The translations under genes were made by a program, and so were the position numbers. The notes under the pieces are model-generated. The model had not been told where the DNA came from and searched no databases. It saw nothing but the letters and a program-made list of their open reading frames with translations. A stretch of 64,000 bases of DNA. Source: Chlorobium sp. Lineage in GTDB: Bacteria; Bacteroidota; Chlorobiia; Chlorobiales; Chlorobiaceae. Shown piece by piece: positions 56,117 to 64,000 of this stretch (its first letter is position 1; each line of letters opens with the position of its first letter). The stretch is taken from assembly GCA_005843825.1 (NCBI GenBank), contig SZXX01000044.1:1-64000 (forward strand), in the 5' to 3' direction.

Positions 56117-58624
56117 ATGAAAAAAACGCGAAAGCTGATAACCCTCGTTTTGCTTGCTCTTGCCCTGAACTCAATAGCAAATACCGTTGAAGCAAAAACC
56201 AGACCGACCAAAGCCGGTAAACAGAGTGCAACTGCAAAGCAGACACAAAGCACAGACGCCAAAAAGGATCTCTACGCCGTTACTGCTATCTCCTTCACCG
56301 GCCTTGAGACACTGAAGGAAAAGGAAATAACTGCCAGTTTGCCCCTTAAAGCGGGCGACCGGATTTCCATCCCGGGGCCGGAACTCGCCGGTGCTCTGCA
56401 ATACCTCTGGCAGCTCCAGCTGTTCAGTGACATCAGTGTTCAGCAATCCGATCTGGGACAGAAAAACATCTCCCTGTCATTCAGCGTCAAGGAGCTGCCC
56501 ATTCTGGACAAGGTGACCTTTGAAGGGAACAAACAACTTGATAATGATGAGGTTCGACGTAAAGCCGGTCTTGTAACGGGAAAAAGAATAAGCCAGCAGG
56601 AGCTGCTCACAGCTGTCAATAAAATTGAGAAGCTCTATGCTTCAAAAGGCTATCTGACGGCCGGAGCTGAATTTCACCTCCAGGATAACGGCAAAAATCA
56701 TGTCAATGCCCTTGTTTCGATCACGGAAGGAACAAAGGTCTCCATTGAAAAGATCACGTTTCACGGCAACACAGCCTTCGATCAGAAAAAACTGAGGGGG
56801 GTGTTTAGTGAAACCCATCAAAACTCCTGGTGGCGCAAAATCTTCGGTTCGCCAAAACTCGATACCGACAAGTTCAACGACGACAAAAACCTCCTCGTCG
56901 AGTTCTACAGAAACAACGGCTACCGCGACGCCAGAGTACTGCGCGATGCGATCAGTTATACCGATGACAAAAAAGGCCTTATCCTTGACATTTATCTTGA
57001 TGAAGGGCAGAAATATTATATCGGCACGATCTCCTGGACAGGCAATACCAAGGATTTTGCAACGACAGACATCCTCAACACCACCTTCAAAATTAAAAAA
57101 GGTGATGTCTATAATGCAAAACTGATCCAGGAAAGACTGAATTTCTCGCAGGACAACGCTGATGTCAGCTCGCTTTATCTTGATCGCGGCTACCTCTCCT
57201 TCAAGGCAAAACTTGAGGAAAAGGTCATTAAGCCCAATTTGGTTGATCTCGATATCTCTCTGCGTGAAGGCGAGCCATTCCAGTTGAACACCATCAATAT
57301 CAAAGGCAACACCAAAACGAAAGATCATGTCATCCGCAGGGAGCTCTATACCGTTCCTGGCGATATGTTCAGCAGGCAGAACGTTGTACGCAGTATCAGG
57401 GAATTGAGCATGCTCAACTACTTTGACCCGGAACAGATTACCCCTGATATCCAGCCGAACCCCGAAAACAACACCGTTGACCTTACCTACAATGTCAGTG
57501 AAAAGCAGACCGATACCTTTAACACATCGGTCGGCTACAGCAGCACCGGGTTTGTTGGCTCTCTGGGCGTTACTTTCAGTAATTACTCGCTGAAGGATAT
57601 TTTCAATCGCGAAGCATACCAGCCGCTCCCGCATGGTGATGGTCAGAAACTTGGCTTTCAATGGCAATTCGGCAGCAATAACTTCAACACGCTGAGTCTT
57701 TCCTTTACAGAACCATGGGCATTCGGCACACCGACCGCAGTTGGATTCTCCGTTTTCGACACCCATACCGCCTACATCTATAACAGTGATGGCGTTACGC
57801 CAACCATTATGGATCAGTACGGTACAACGCTTTCTGTTGGCAGAAGACTGACCTGGCCGGATGACTACTTCTCGGTCAACTGGAAACTTAAATACCTGCA
57901 CACGAACGGTGGGCTTTTGAGTTTATATGCGTCGCAGGCAAATGTTCCAAATCAGGCTGATGAGTATTCGATCACACAGACCATTGGACGCAACAGTATT
58001 GACAACCCGATCTATCCGCGCAGAGGCAGCAAAAACTCAATCTCGGGAGAACTTGCCGGTGGACCACTGCCAGGCACTGTTGATTTCTACAAGATCATCG
58101 GAAGCTCAAGCTGGTTTTTTCCTATCAGCAAGAAACTGGTCTGGAACGTTTCAACCCAGCATGGCTATCTGGGCACCTTTACCAACAATGATTACGTCCC
58201 CTACACTGATTTCTTTTATATGGGAGGCAGTGGCATGTCAACGCTCCCTACCGTGCCGTTGAGAGGCTATGGTGACCGGAGTCTTGGAGCAAATCTCTAC
58301 CCATCCGATCCTTCATCGACGCTCTATGGCGGTAAAATCTATTCCAAGTTCACCTCGGAACTGCGTTATCCGCTAACCATGTCACAGTCGGTGAGCATTT
58401 ACGCTCTTGCTTTCGTTGAAGCGGGCAATCTCTGGCAAAACACGCAGTCGGTAAACTATGGCGACCTGAAAAAATCAGCTGGCCTTGGTCTGCGACTTTA
58501 CCTCCCTATTATCGGCCAGATCGGGCTTGATTACGGCTACGGATTCAATGCCGTAAACAGTGTCCCAAACAAAAAACAGCAGGGGTTCAGCTTTACCTTC
58601 AGCTTCGGTGGAGCTAATGAGTAA
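56117..58624 (+). CDS. bamA: outer membrane protein assembly factor BamA
   Basis: An 835-aa Omp85 protein that inserts beta-barrels into the outer membrane. The signal peptide (about 1-26) is followed by a Lys/Thr/Gln-rich linker, then five POTRA repeats (about 55-475, for example ISFTGLETLKEKEI, VTFEGNKQLDNDEVRRKAG, INIKGNTKTKDHVIRREL) and the C-terminal 16-strand barrel ending FSFTFSFGG. The barrel has the RGYGD motif (TVPLRGYGDRSLG) of the Omp85 lid loop. It is cotranscribed with uppS and ends in a terminator. Confidence 0.95.
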   Translation: MKKTRKLITLVLLALALNSIANTVEAKTRPTKAGKQSATAKQTQSTDAKKDLYAVTAISFTGLETLKEKEITASLPLKAGDRISIPGPELAGALQYLWQLQLFSDISVQQSDLGQKNISLSFSVKELPILDKVTFEGNKQLDNDEVRRKAGLVTGKRISQQELLTAVNKIEKLYASKGYLTAGAEFHLQDNGKNHVNALVSITEGTKVSIEKITFHGNTAFDQKKLRGVFSETHQNSWWRKIFGSPKLDTDKFNDDKNLLVEFYRNNGYRDARVLRDAISYTDDKKGLILDIYLDEGQKYYIGTISWTGNTKDFATTDILNTTFKIKKGDVYNAKLIQERLNFSQDNADVSSLYLDRGYLSFKAKLEEKVIKPNLVDLDISLREGEPFQLNTINIKGNTKTKDHVIRRELYTVPGDMFSRQNVVRSIRELSMLNYFDPEQITPDIQPNPENNTVDLTYNVSEKQTDTFNTSVGYSSTGFVGSLGVTFSNYSLKDIFNREAYQPLPHGDGQKLGFQWQFGSNNFNTLSLSFTEPWAFGTPTAVGFSVFDTHTAYIYNSDGVTPTIMDQYGTTLSVGRRLTWPDDYFSVNWKLKYLHTNGGLLSLYASQANVPNQADEYSITQTIGRNSIDNPIYPRRGSKNSISGELAGGPLPGTVDFYKIIGSSSWFFPISKKLVWNVSTQHGYLGTFTNNDYVPYTDFFYMGGSGMSTLPTVPLRGYGDRSLGANLYPSDPSSTLYGGKIYSKFTSELRYPLTMSQSVSIYALAFVEAGNLWQNTQSVNYGDLKKSAGLGLRLYLPIIGQIGLDYGYGFNAVNSVPNKKQQGFSFTFSFGGANE

Positions 58625-58660
58625 ACCACAAGCTGTCATGTTCTGGAATAGTTTGTTCCA

Positions 58661-58695
58661 AACGAAAAAAGGAGGCAGTGCCTCCTTTTTTCGTT
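58661..58695 (+). terminator. intrinsic terminator after bamA
   Basis: A perfect 16-bp stem (AACGAAAAAAGGAGGC and its complement) with an AGT loop. The T-run serves bamA; the A-run on the other arm could serve the convergent DUF151 gene. Confidence 0.9.
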
Positions 58696-58712
58696 CTACA
58701 TGTTTGATATGT

Positions 58713-59306
58713 TCATGAACTGCTTTTCAATCGTGTGATTTCATCCCTCAACCGTGCTGCCTCTTCATAATTTTCATTGCTTATGGCGTCGTTGAGTGCC
58801 GACTGCAGCTCCTCAAGCCTGACATTAGGACTGACAAGAGCGGCAGGCAAAACCTCTTCCGCCTGCAGTACCTCATCCTCCTCTCCATCCTCTTTCTGCT
58901 CTTCCTTTATACCAGCCTCATTCATTATCTCTTCAGTAACAAACAGTGGCGCATTAAATCTCACGGCAATGGCAATGGCATCGCTTGGACGTGCATCTAT
59001 TTCATGCACTTCTCCATTGACTTCACAGACTACCTTGGCATAAAAAGTCTCATTGTGCAGTTCATCGATAATAATTTCATTGACATGCAGATGAAAAACA
59101 TCGGCAATATTCTTAAACAGATCATGAGTAAAAGGCCTCGGTGGCTTGATATTTTCAAGCTTCAGGGCAATCGCCTGAGCTTCAAACCCACCAATAATAA
59201 TCGGAAGCTTTCGCTTTCCCTCCAATTCATAAAGAATAAGAGCATACGCCCCGTTAGTATGAGGACTTGTAGAAAGTCCCAGAATATCCACCTGAAGTTT
59301 ACGCAT
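58713..59306 (-). CDS. bifunctional nuclease family protein (DUF151) with UVR domain
   Basis: A 197-aa protein. The N-terminal BFN/DUF151 domain (about 1-130) shows LPIIIGGFEAQAIALKLE and HEIDARPSDAIAIAVRFNAPL, the conserved family blocks. An acidic linker (EEQKEDGEEDEVLQAEE) leads to a C-terminal UVR motif (LEELQSALNDAISNENYEEAARLRDEI), as in UvrB/UvrC contacts. DUF151 proteins have reported DNase/RNase activity in some species; the role here is open, perhaps nucleic-acid repair. Confidence 0.88.
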   Translation of the reverse strand: MRKLQVDILGLSTSPHTNGAYALILYELEGKRKLPIIIGGFEAQAIALKLENIKPPRPFTHDLFKNIADVFHLHVNEIIIDELHNETFYAKVVCEVNGEVHEIDARPSDAIAIAVRFNAPLFVTEEIMNEAGIKEEQKEDGEEDEVLQAEEVLPAALVSPNVRLEELQSALNDAISNENYEEAARLRDEITRLKSSS

Positions 59307-59382
59307 TGGTTTTTAAAAAATATTTACGTTGTACGTGGTCATCCAATACAACCCGTACATCTTAACCATAAAGTACCGTTAA

Positions 59383-60360
59383 TCATTGCTTCTTCAAAAA
59401 TTCCTTAACCAAATCAATCAGTTTCGGCAGCACAATATGCACATCGCCGACAAGACCATAATCAGCTGCATCAAAAATAGGCGCACCCCTGTCACTGTTA
59501 ATCGCAACAACGACTCCCGCTGACCCGATACCTGCCAGGTGCTGAACTGCACCCGATATACCGCATGCAAAATAGAGTGCGGGAGCCACTGTTTTTCCAG
59601 TCTGCCCGATCTGTTCTGCATGAGAACGCCACCCGGAATCAACCGCCGTCCGGCTGGCTCCTACAGCACCTCCAAGAAGCGACGCAAGCTGCTCAATAAG
59701 CGCAAAACCCTCGGCACTCCCCATTCCCCTTCCGCCCGCAACAACAATACGCGCTTCGGCCACATCAGGAGGCCCCTCACCCATTATAATACGGCGAACC
59801 ATCGGAAACAAATCTTCAACGGTCCATTGCTGAGGCTCAATATCTATGAAATTGATGCGACCTCCATCGGGAAATGCCGGCACTGGAGCACTTGACGAAA
59901 GGATATAAATCCGAGGCTGGCGAGTGGGCACAAACGAAGCCTGAAAGGAACCTGAATAAACCCGTCGGGAAACCCCATCATCGCCGTCTAAAGTTGTGCG
60001 TCCACTGAGTAATGAAGCCTGTATACGCACAGAGAGTCTTGGAGCCATATCCCTTGCCATAACTGTATCAGCGAAAAACAAGTCAGTACAAGCTTCCCGT
60101 GTAAACGTATCGGCAACGACTCTTGTATACCTCTCCTGATTGTATACCCCGAGCCCATCCTCTCCTGCATGATAAATTACCCCGTCACCAGCCATAGCGC
60201 CATCAAGCTGCCCGGTATCGACAGGCCCGGCAAGAATTCCTGCAACAACCGAATTTCCATCTAAAGCCGCAAGCTCCTGAACCCTGTTCCAGGCAGAAAG
60301 AGACGATTGCTTAACAATACCTTCTCTTTGCTCCAGAAATACCAGAAATTTTTTCATCAC
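59383..60360 (-). CDS. etfA: electron transfer flavoprotein, alpha subunit
   Basis: A 325-aa FAD-binding subunit of ETF. The C-terminal FAD domain is intact, with ISGAVQHLAGIGSAGVVVAI and NSDRGAPIFDAADYGLVGD; an N-terminal alpha/beta domain precedes it. It is paired with etfB immediately upstream (27 bases). No acyl-CoA dehydrogenase or ETF:quinone oxidoreductase is adjacent, so its electron partners are unknown. Confidence 0.92.
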   Translation of the reverse strand: MMKKFLVFLEQREGIVKQSSLSAWNRVQELAALDGNSVVAGILAGPVDTGQLDGAMAGDGVIYHAGEDGLGVYNQERYTRVVADTFTREACTDLFFADTVMARDMAPRLSVRIQASLLSGRTTLDGDDGVSRRVYSGSFQASFVPTRQPRIYILSSSAPVPAFPDGGRINFIDIEPQQWTVEDLFPMVRRIIMGEGPPDVAEARIVVAGGRGMGSAEGFALIEQLASLLGGAVGASRTAVDSGWRSHAEQIGQTGKTVAPALYFACGISGAVQHLAGIGSAGVVVAINSDRGAPIFDAADYGLVGDVHIVLPKLIDLVKEFLKKQ

Positions 60361-60387
60361 ACCAGTTCCCGTTCGGTTGCACCTCTA

Positions 60388-61146
60388 TTATAACAGATTG
60401 CAGTCATGGCTGAGAATTCTGAGCAGCTCATGTTCATCCGGCACAAAACAACATATTTTTTTTCTTTCAAGAGGCTCAACCCCGCTTAAAACTACAAAAG
60501 GCTCTTCAAGAAGACTGACCTGGAATAGATCGATAGTTTTTTTTCGAGCTTCCATTACCCCTCGAATACTGGTATTACGAGGCTCATTCAACCCTTTTTC
60601 AGCACTGAGCACAGCTGGGAAGGTAACGTCAATAGCTTCAATACCCCCTTCAATTTCGCGCTCTACCCGCAAAAACTCTCCGGATGGATGCAAGGAAGTA
60701 ATCCCGCTGACCGAAGCCATCCCAAGCAGTTCCGCAAGCATCGAAGGAACCTGGGCACTTTGGAAATCCGTAGACTGCTTCCCGCAAAAAACCAGGTCAG
60801 GTAAAATAGCTCCATAAAAACCTGAAATTGCCCGACTCAAACCGAGTGCTGTCAGAAACGGATCAGACGGTTGTAACGCATCCTCAGAACAACTCACCCG
60901 AACAGCCCTGTCTGCACCCATTGCAAGGGCTTTTCGAAGCACCTCTTTTGCGGAATCAGGAGCAAAGCTGAAAACAGTGACAACACTCCCTTCAACGCGC
61001 TCTTTAAACCGCAAAGCTTCCTCAAGAGCGTACTCATCAAAGGGATTGATGACCATATTCACTCTTGAATAATCTATTGCTCCATCCAGATACCCGACCA
61101 CTGAAGCCGTATCGGGCACAGAACAGACGCAAACGGCAATATTCAT
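60388..61146 (-). CDS. etfB: electron transfer flavoprotein, beta subunit
   Basis: A 252-aa subunit that in ETFs binds AMP, or a second FAD in bifurcating types. Recognisable blocks are MVINPFDEYALEEALRFKE (N-terminal), LAMGADRAVRV and DLVFCGKQSTDFQSAQVPSMLAELLG. The DFQSAQ block corresponds to the D-x-x-x-x-Q-x-x-P signature of the beta subunit. It is the first gene of etfB-etfA, downstream of the tRNA terminator. Confidence 0.92.
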   Translation of the reverse strand: MNIAVCVCSVPDTASVVGYLDGAIDYSRVNMVINPFDEYALEEALRFKERVEGSVVTVFSFAPDSAKEVLRKALAMGADRAVRVSCSEDALQPSDPFLTALGLSRAISGFYGAILPDLVFCGKQSTDFQSAQVPSMLAELLGMASVSGITSLHPSGEFLRVEREIEGGIEAIDVTFPAVLSAEKGLNEPRNTSIRGVMEARKKTIDLFQVSLLEEPFVVLSGVEPLERKKICCFVPDEHELLRILSHDCNLL

Positions 61147-61265
61147 CGAGTTATTTTATGATTATCGAGAAATGGCATTGACGGGAATAAAGAGGTTATC
61201 CAGCACTATCATGTACAACATAATACATCTCTAACACCAAGAGCAAAAAACAGCGGTAAATCAAA

Positions 61266-61287
61266 AAAGCCGCTTAATAGCGGCTTT
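61266..61287 (-). terminator. terminator after tRNA-Leu
   Basis: An AAAGCCGC / GCGGCTTT stem with a TTAATA loop. On the minus strand it is followed by a T-run, closing the tRNA-Lys/tRNA-Leu transcript just before etfB. Confidence 0.85.
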
Positions 61288-61300
61288 CATAAAAAACAAG

Positions 61301-61382
61301 TGCCCGAGAGGAGATTCGAACTCCTACACCTTTCGGCGCTACCCCCTCAAGATAGTGTGTCTACCAATTTCACCACTCGGGC
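61301..61382 (-). tRNA. tRNA-Leu (GAG)
   Basis: An 82-nt class II tRNA on the minus strand. The acceptor is GCCCGAG with CTCGGGC, the anticodon stem is CTATC/GGTAG with loop TTGAGGG (anticodon GAG), the long variable arm contains CGCCGAAAGGTGT and the T-loop is TTCGAAT. The CCA is not encoded. Confidence 0.96.
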
Positions 61383-61414
61383 TTGTCAATACACTGAAAT
61401 AACAAATATCTCAG

Positions 61415-61487
61415 TGAGAATAGAAGGACTCGAACCTTCGACCCTCTGCTTAAAAGGCAGATGCTCTACCGACTGAGCTATATTCTC
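61415..61487 (-). tRNA. tRNA-Lys (TTT)
   Basis: A 73-nt tRNA on the minus strand. The acceptor is GAGAATA/TATTCTC, the anticodon stem is TCTGC/GCAGA with loop CTTTTAA (anticodon TTT) and the T-loop is TTCGAGT. The CCA is not encoded. It lies 32 bases upstream of tRNA-Leu. Confidence 0.97.
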
Positions 61488-61522
61488 AACCTATAACTTA
61501 GGTACAGAGAGAGTACCGGAAC

Positions 61523-61630
61523 TTACTTATTCTGGTATCTCTGGCGCTTCTTGTGCCTGTTCTTACGGCGCATCTTCTTACGCTTGTGTACCGCCATCTT
61601 ATGACGTTTTCTCTTTTTTCCGCAGGGCAT
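61523..61630 (-). CDS. COX24/AURKAIP1-type small basic ribosomal-like protein
   Basis: A 35-aa, extremely basic protein (MPCGKKRKRHKMAVHKRKKM followed by RRKNRHKKRQRYQNK). The K-R-K-R-H-K-M-x-x-H-K-R-K-K-x-x-R-K-N-R-H-K-K pattern matches the small AURKAIP1/COX24 domain family, whose mitochondrial member mS38 is a small-subunit ribosomal protein. It is too short for usual gene calling. It lies between rho and the tRNA genes on their strand. Confidence 0.82.
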   Translation of the reverse strand: MPCGKKRKRHKMAVHKRKKMRRKNRHKKRQRYQNK

Positions 61631-61811
61631 ATAGTAAGTGTCTTTCCTCTTGTTTTAAAGGCAGATAATATAGAAATTTTTTTCAAAACAACAAACCTAA
61701 TTCACGACTAAACTCAAATTCATATTCTTTAAGGAGCTGCATGTTTTTCGCCCCTGAATCCCCTCCGCAACCGCCTGTTTTTTTCTCGATATGCAGCGCA
61801 AAAAGGGCGCC

Positions 61812-63116
61812 TCAGGCATTCATATGCTTGAAGAAATCCTTATTGTCTTTGGTATCAGCCATTTTCTCACGCATGAACTCCATGCATTCGATCGGGTTCT
61901 TATCGGCAAGGTACTTTCTGAGAAGCCAGGTCCTTGAAAGTTCTTCCTGAGAAAACAGAAGTTCCTCCTTACGAGTGCCTGAACGGAGAATATCGATAGA
62001 GGGAAATATTCTGCGTTCCGAAAGCCGGCGATCAAGCAGAAGCTCCATATTACCCGTTCCTTTAAACTCTTCAAAAATAACATCATCCATACGCGAACCG
62101 GTATCAACAAGCGCTGTGGCAATAATTGTCAGACTGCCACCCTCTTCAATATTACGGGCAGCGCCAAAAAAACGTTTCGGCTTCGTCAGTGCATTGGCAT
62201 CAATACCGCCGGACAATATTTTTCCGGAATGAGGAATGATCGTATTATGAGCCCTTGCCAGTCTGGTAATGGAGTCAAGCAGTACCACCACATCTCTGCC
62301 AACCTCCACAAGGCGCTTTGCCTTTTCAAGCACCATGTCGGCCACAAGAACATGACGTTCAGGATCCTCGTCAAACGTTGAACTCACAACCTCTGCCGGC
62401 ACGCTTCGAGCCATATCGGTCACCTCTTCAGGACGCTCATCAATAAGCAGAACAATCAGGTAAACCTCAGGATGGTTCTTTATGATCGCATTGGCAATCA
62501 TCTGCAAGAGCATCGTTTTACCGGTTTTCGGCTGCGCGACAATCAAACCCCTCTGCCCTTTACCGATAGGAGTAAAAATATCCATAATACGTCCGCATGC
62601 TTCAGACTGCTTCGTTTCAAGCATGAGACGTTCACGAGGAAAAAGCGGAGTCAGATTTTCGAAATAAGGCCTCTCTCTGGTAATTTCCGGATCGTTACCA
62701 TCGATAGTATTGATCTTCAGCAGGGCAAAAAAACGTTCACCCTCCTTGGGAGCCCTCACCTGGCCTGATACCGTATCACCGGTTCGCATGTTAAACCGCT
62801 TGATCTGCGAAGGAGAAACATAAATATCGTCAGGAGAAGAGAGGTAATTATAATTGGCGGATCGTAAAAAACCGTACCCTTCCGGTATTACCTGCAGAAC
62901 ACCGGTGTTCACCATCACGTTGCCACTTTCAGAATCCGTATTCTTCTGCGACTGGGCCTCAATAATCTTAAAAATCAGCTCTTCCTTCCTTAAGCCTGCA
63001 GCCATCACACCAATCTCTTTGGCTAAAGCATGCAGTTCAAAAACCTTCTTTTTCTGGAGCATATTGATGTCCAGACCTTTAAAACCCGAATTGTTCGACA
63101 TTGTAGTTGTATTCAA
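61812..63116 (-). CDS. rho: transcription termination factor Rho
   Basis: A 434-aa hexameric RNA helicase. The N-terminal Rho-N helical region ([18 protein letters not shown]) is followed by the cold-shock-like RNA-binding domain ([11 protein letters not shown], about 70-150) and the ATPase with P-loop [11 protein letters not shown] and the LIDERPEEV region. An alternative start five codons later (MSNNSG) is possible. Likely the first gene of the transcript leading to the small basic protein and tRNAs. Confidence 0.95.
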   Translation of the reverse strand: MNTTTMSNNSGFKGLDINMLQKKKVFELHALAKEIGVMAAGLRKEELIFKIIEAQSQKNTDSESGNVMVNTGVLQVIPEGYGFLRSANYNYLSSPDDIYVSPSQIKRFNMRTGDTVSGQVRAPKEGERFFALLKINTIDGNDPEITRERPYFENLTPLFPRERLMLETKQSEACGRIMDIFTPIGKGQRGLIVAQPKTGKTMLLQMIANAIIKNHPEVYLIVLLIDERPEEVTDMARSVPAEVVSSTFDEDPERHVLVADMVLEKAKRLVEVGRDVVVLLDSITRLARAHNTIIPHSGKILSGGIDANALTKPKRFFGAARNIEEGGSLTIIATALVDTGSRMDDVIFEEFKGTGNMELLLDRRLSERRIFPSIDILRSGTRKEELLFSQEELSRTWLLRKYLADKNPIECMEFMREKMADTKDNKDFFKHMNA

Positions 63117-63409
63117 CGCTTGTTATTTGTAAAAAAATGGGAAATACCCGCATAGACCGTGACTTCTGCCCGCGAGATCAACCCTGAAGGCCGATGAGGT
63201 GAATCATGAATGAAAAGTAGCTTTAGCGCTTTGCCATGTAACATGAAAGCCGGGAAGAAGATGACAGGGGAACTTTATAATTGAAATAAAGGGATTATCA
63301 CTACAAGAAATTATGGCAAGAGGTTGCCCTTACATGCAAGAAGAATTTCGGTGGTTTGAGCTAAATATAAAATTTTTTCAATAAAAAACCGTTTTTAAAC
63401 CCCAACGCC

Positions 63410-64000
63410 TTATCCGGCAAAGGAAGCAAGAATATCGCCTGCCAGATAAAACGAACCCGTCACCAGAATCAGGTCATCGTCGCAGGCTGTTTCCCGAAGG
63501 GAGGCTAACGCCTCATGCCCGGTACTGAACACCGTGACAACTCCTCCCTCATACCCGCATAAAACACCGAGCTCCTCAGCCGGCATACTTCGCTCAGAAG
63601 GGATGGCAACGGGAACAAACGTACACTGCAATCGAATAAGCTCAGCAATAATAGCACGGGCATCCTTATCCGAAGCAAGCCCTACAATGACGTAAACCTG
63701 CCCGTATCTATCCCTGAATGAAAGAAGGGTATTGACGGTTTGCCGCATCCCATCAGCATTGTGCGACACATCAAGTAGAACGGTCGGACGGATACCGATC
63801 CTTTCCAGTCTTCCCCTGTACCCTGTCTGCAATAACCGTTCAAGGCCCGAATAAATTGTATCTGCTGCCACTCCTGCAACTTCAGCAACCATAACTGCAA
63901 GCGAAACATTTGAAGCATGAAAAGATCCTGTAAGCGGCGCTTTAAGCCCGGGGTAATCTCTTGAAGCACTTCTGACATCAAGCTCAAGCATTCCTGGCTC
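63410..64000 (-). CDS. folC: folylpolyglutamate/dihydrofolate synthase, C-terminal part
   Basis: The frame is open to the window edge (E-P-G before the visible Met), so this is the 3' portion of a longer gene. It shows Mur-ligase-like C-terminal features: GSFHASNVSLAVMVAEVAG, LDVSHNADGMRQTV (H-N-A/P-x-x motif) and VYVIVGLASDKDARAII. FolC adds glutamate to dihydropteroate or folates. UDP-MurNAc ligases are the alternative, but the DVSHNADGM block favours FolC. Confidence 0.85.
   Translation of the reverse strand, partial: EPGMLELDVRSASRDYPGLKAPLTGSFHASNVSLAVMVAEVAGVAADTIYSGLERLLQTGYRGRLERIGIRPTVLLDVSHNADGMRQTVNTLLSFRDRYGQVYVIVGLASDKDARAIIAELIRLQCTFVPVAIPSERSMPAEELGVLCGYEGGVVTVFSTGHEALASLRETACDDDLILVTGSFYLAGDILASFAG

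Noticed and set aside
56642-57901. Long antisense frame (419 aa) within bamA
   Set aside because: The POTRA and barrel motifs on the plus strand are unmistakable; the antisense frame is a by-product of codon bias.
61392-61416. CACTGA...TCAGTG dyad between the two tRNA genes
   Set aside because: Only six base pairs; probably chance or part of tRNA processing spacing.
61498-61686. A 62-aa minus-strand frame at this position
   Set aside because: It is an out-of-phase shadow of the 35-aa COX24-like protein, whose Lys/Arg pattern clearly marks the real frame.

Overview
The window most likely comes from a green sulfur bacterium (Chlorobiaceae, Chlorobium/Pelodictyon type). The evidence is the Rieske/cytochrome b pair (petC-petB) with a long Pro/Ala-rich N-terminus on cytochrome b, a carotenoid hydratase (crtC), succinyl-CoA ligase sucD (reductive TCA cycle), Gram-negative envelope genes (lpxB, kdsD, bamA) and PEP-CTERM surface proteins. 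The assignment rests on gene content and protein character, not on a database search. Most of the window is housekeeping DNA with short intergenic gaps.

Layout. 1-2936: three PEP-CTERM proteins, the first cut by the window edge; a near-consensus sigma-54 promoter precedes the second. 3125-5777: molybdate cluster modD-modB-modC without modA, behind a promoter overlapped by a ModE-like palindrome, followed by a pteridine-reductase-like SDR (5878-6615). 6702-7761: three small YqjD/YqjE-like membrane proteins. 7988-11482: a very large GH13 alpha-amylase-family protein. 11566-16551 (minus): petB, petC, crtC, tRNA-Phe, gltX. 16801-19519 (plus): ftsH, a half-size TSUP permease and an HU/IHF protein. 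19538-22891 (minus): nhaD-type antiporter, apt, mtaB. Then era (plus), rpsA and cmk (minus), and ychF, murI, ispH plus a 656-aa Fe-S flavoprotein overlapping ispH (plus). Next come lpxB, a phosphohexomutase, an ECF sigma factor with two membrane/periplasmic partners, a flippase, kdsD, a ydbH/ydbL/ynbE-like outer-membrane lipid-homeostasis operon, and an Old Yellow Enzyme.

43788-52463 is the accessory region: a DUF1016 PD-(D/E)XK nuclease, a decayed transposase, an orphan HsdR N-terminal fragment, complete type I hsdR-hsdM-hsdS genes with a frameshifted winged-helix gene between hsdM and hsdS, a vestigial helix-turn-helix ORF, and an ORF6N/PLD-like protein with two matched palindromes inside its coding sequence. 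The two hsdS recognition domains look more AT-rich than the conserved segments around them.

52567-64000 returns to core genes: sucD, gatA, uppS, bamA, a DUF151/UVR nuclease-like protein, etfB-etfA, tRNA-Leu(GAG), tRNA-Lys(UUU), a 35-aa COX24/AURKAIP1-like basic protein, rho and the 3' part of folC. None of the three tRNAs encodes its CCA end. No CRISPR array, rRNA or intact insertion sequence was seen. The strongest leads are the ispH-coupled flavoprotein, the frameshifted wHTH gene inside the type I locus, the ydbH/ynbE/ydbL operon in this lineage, and the paired palindromes inside the ORF6N gene.
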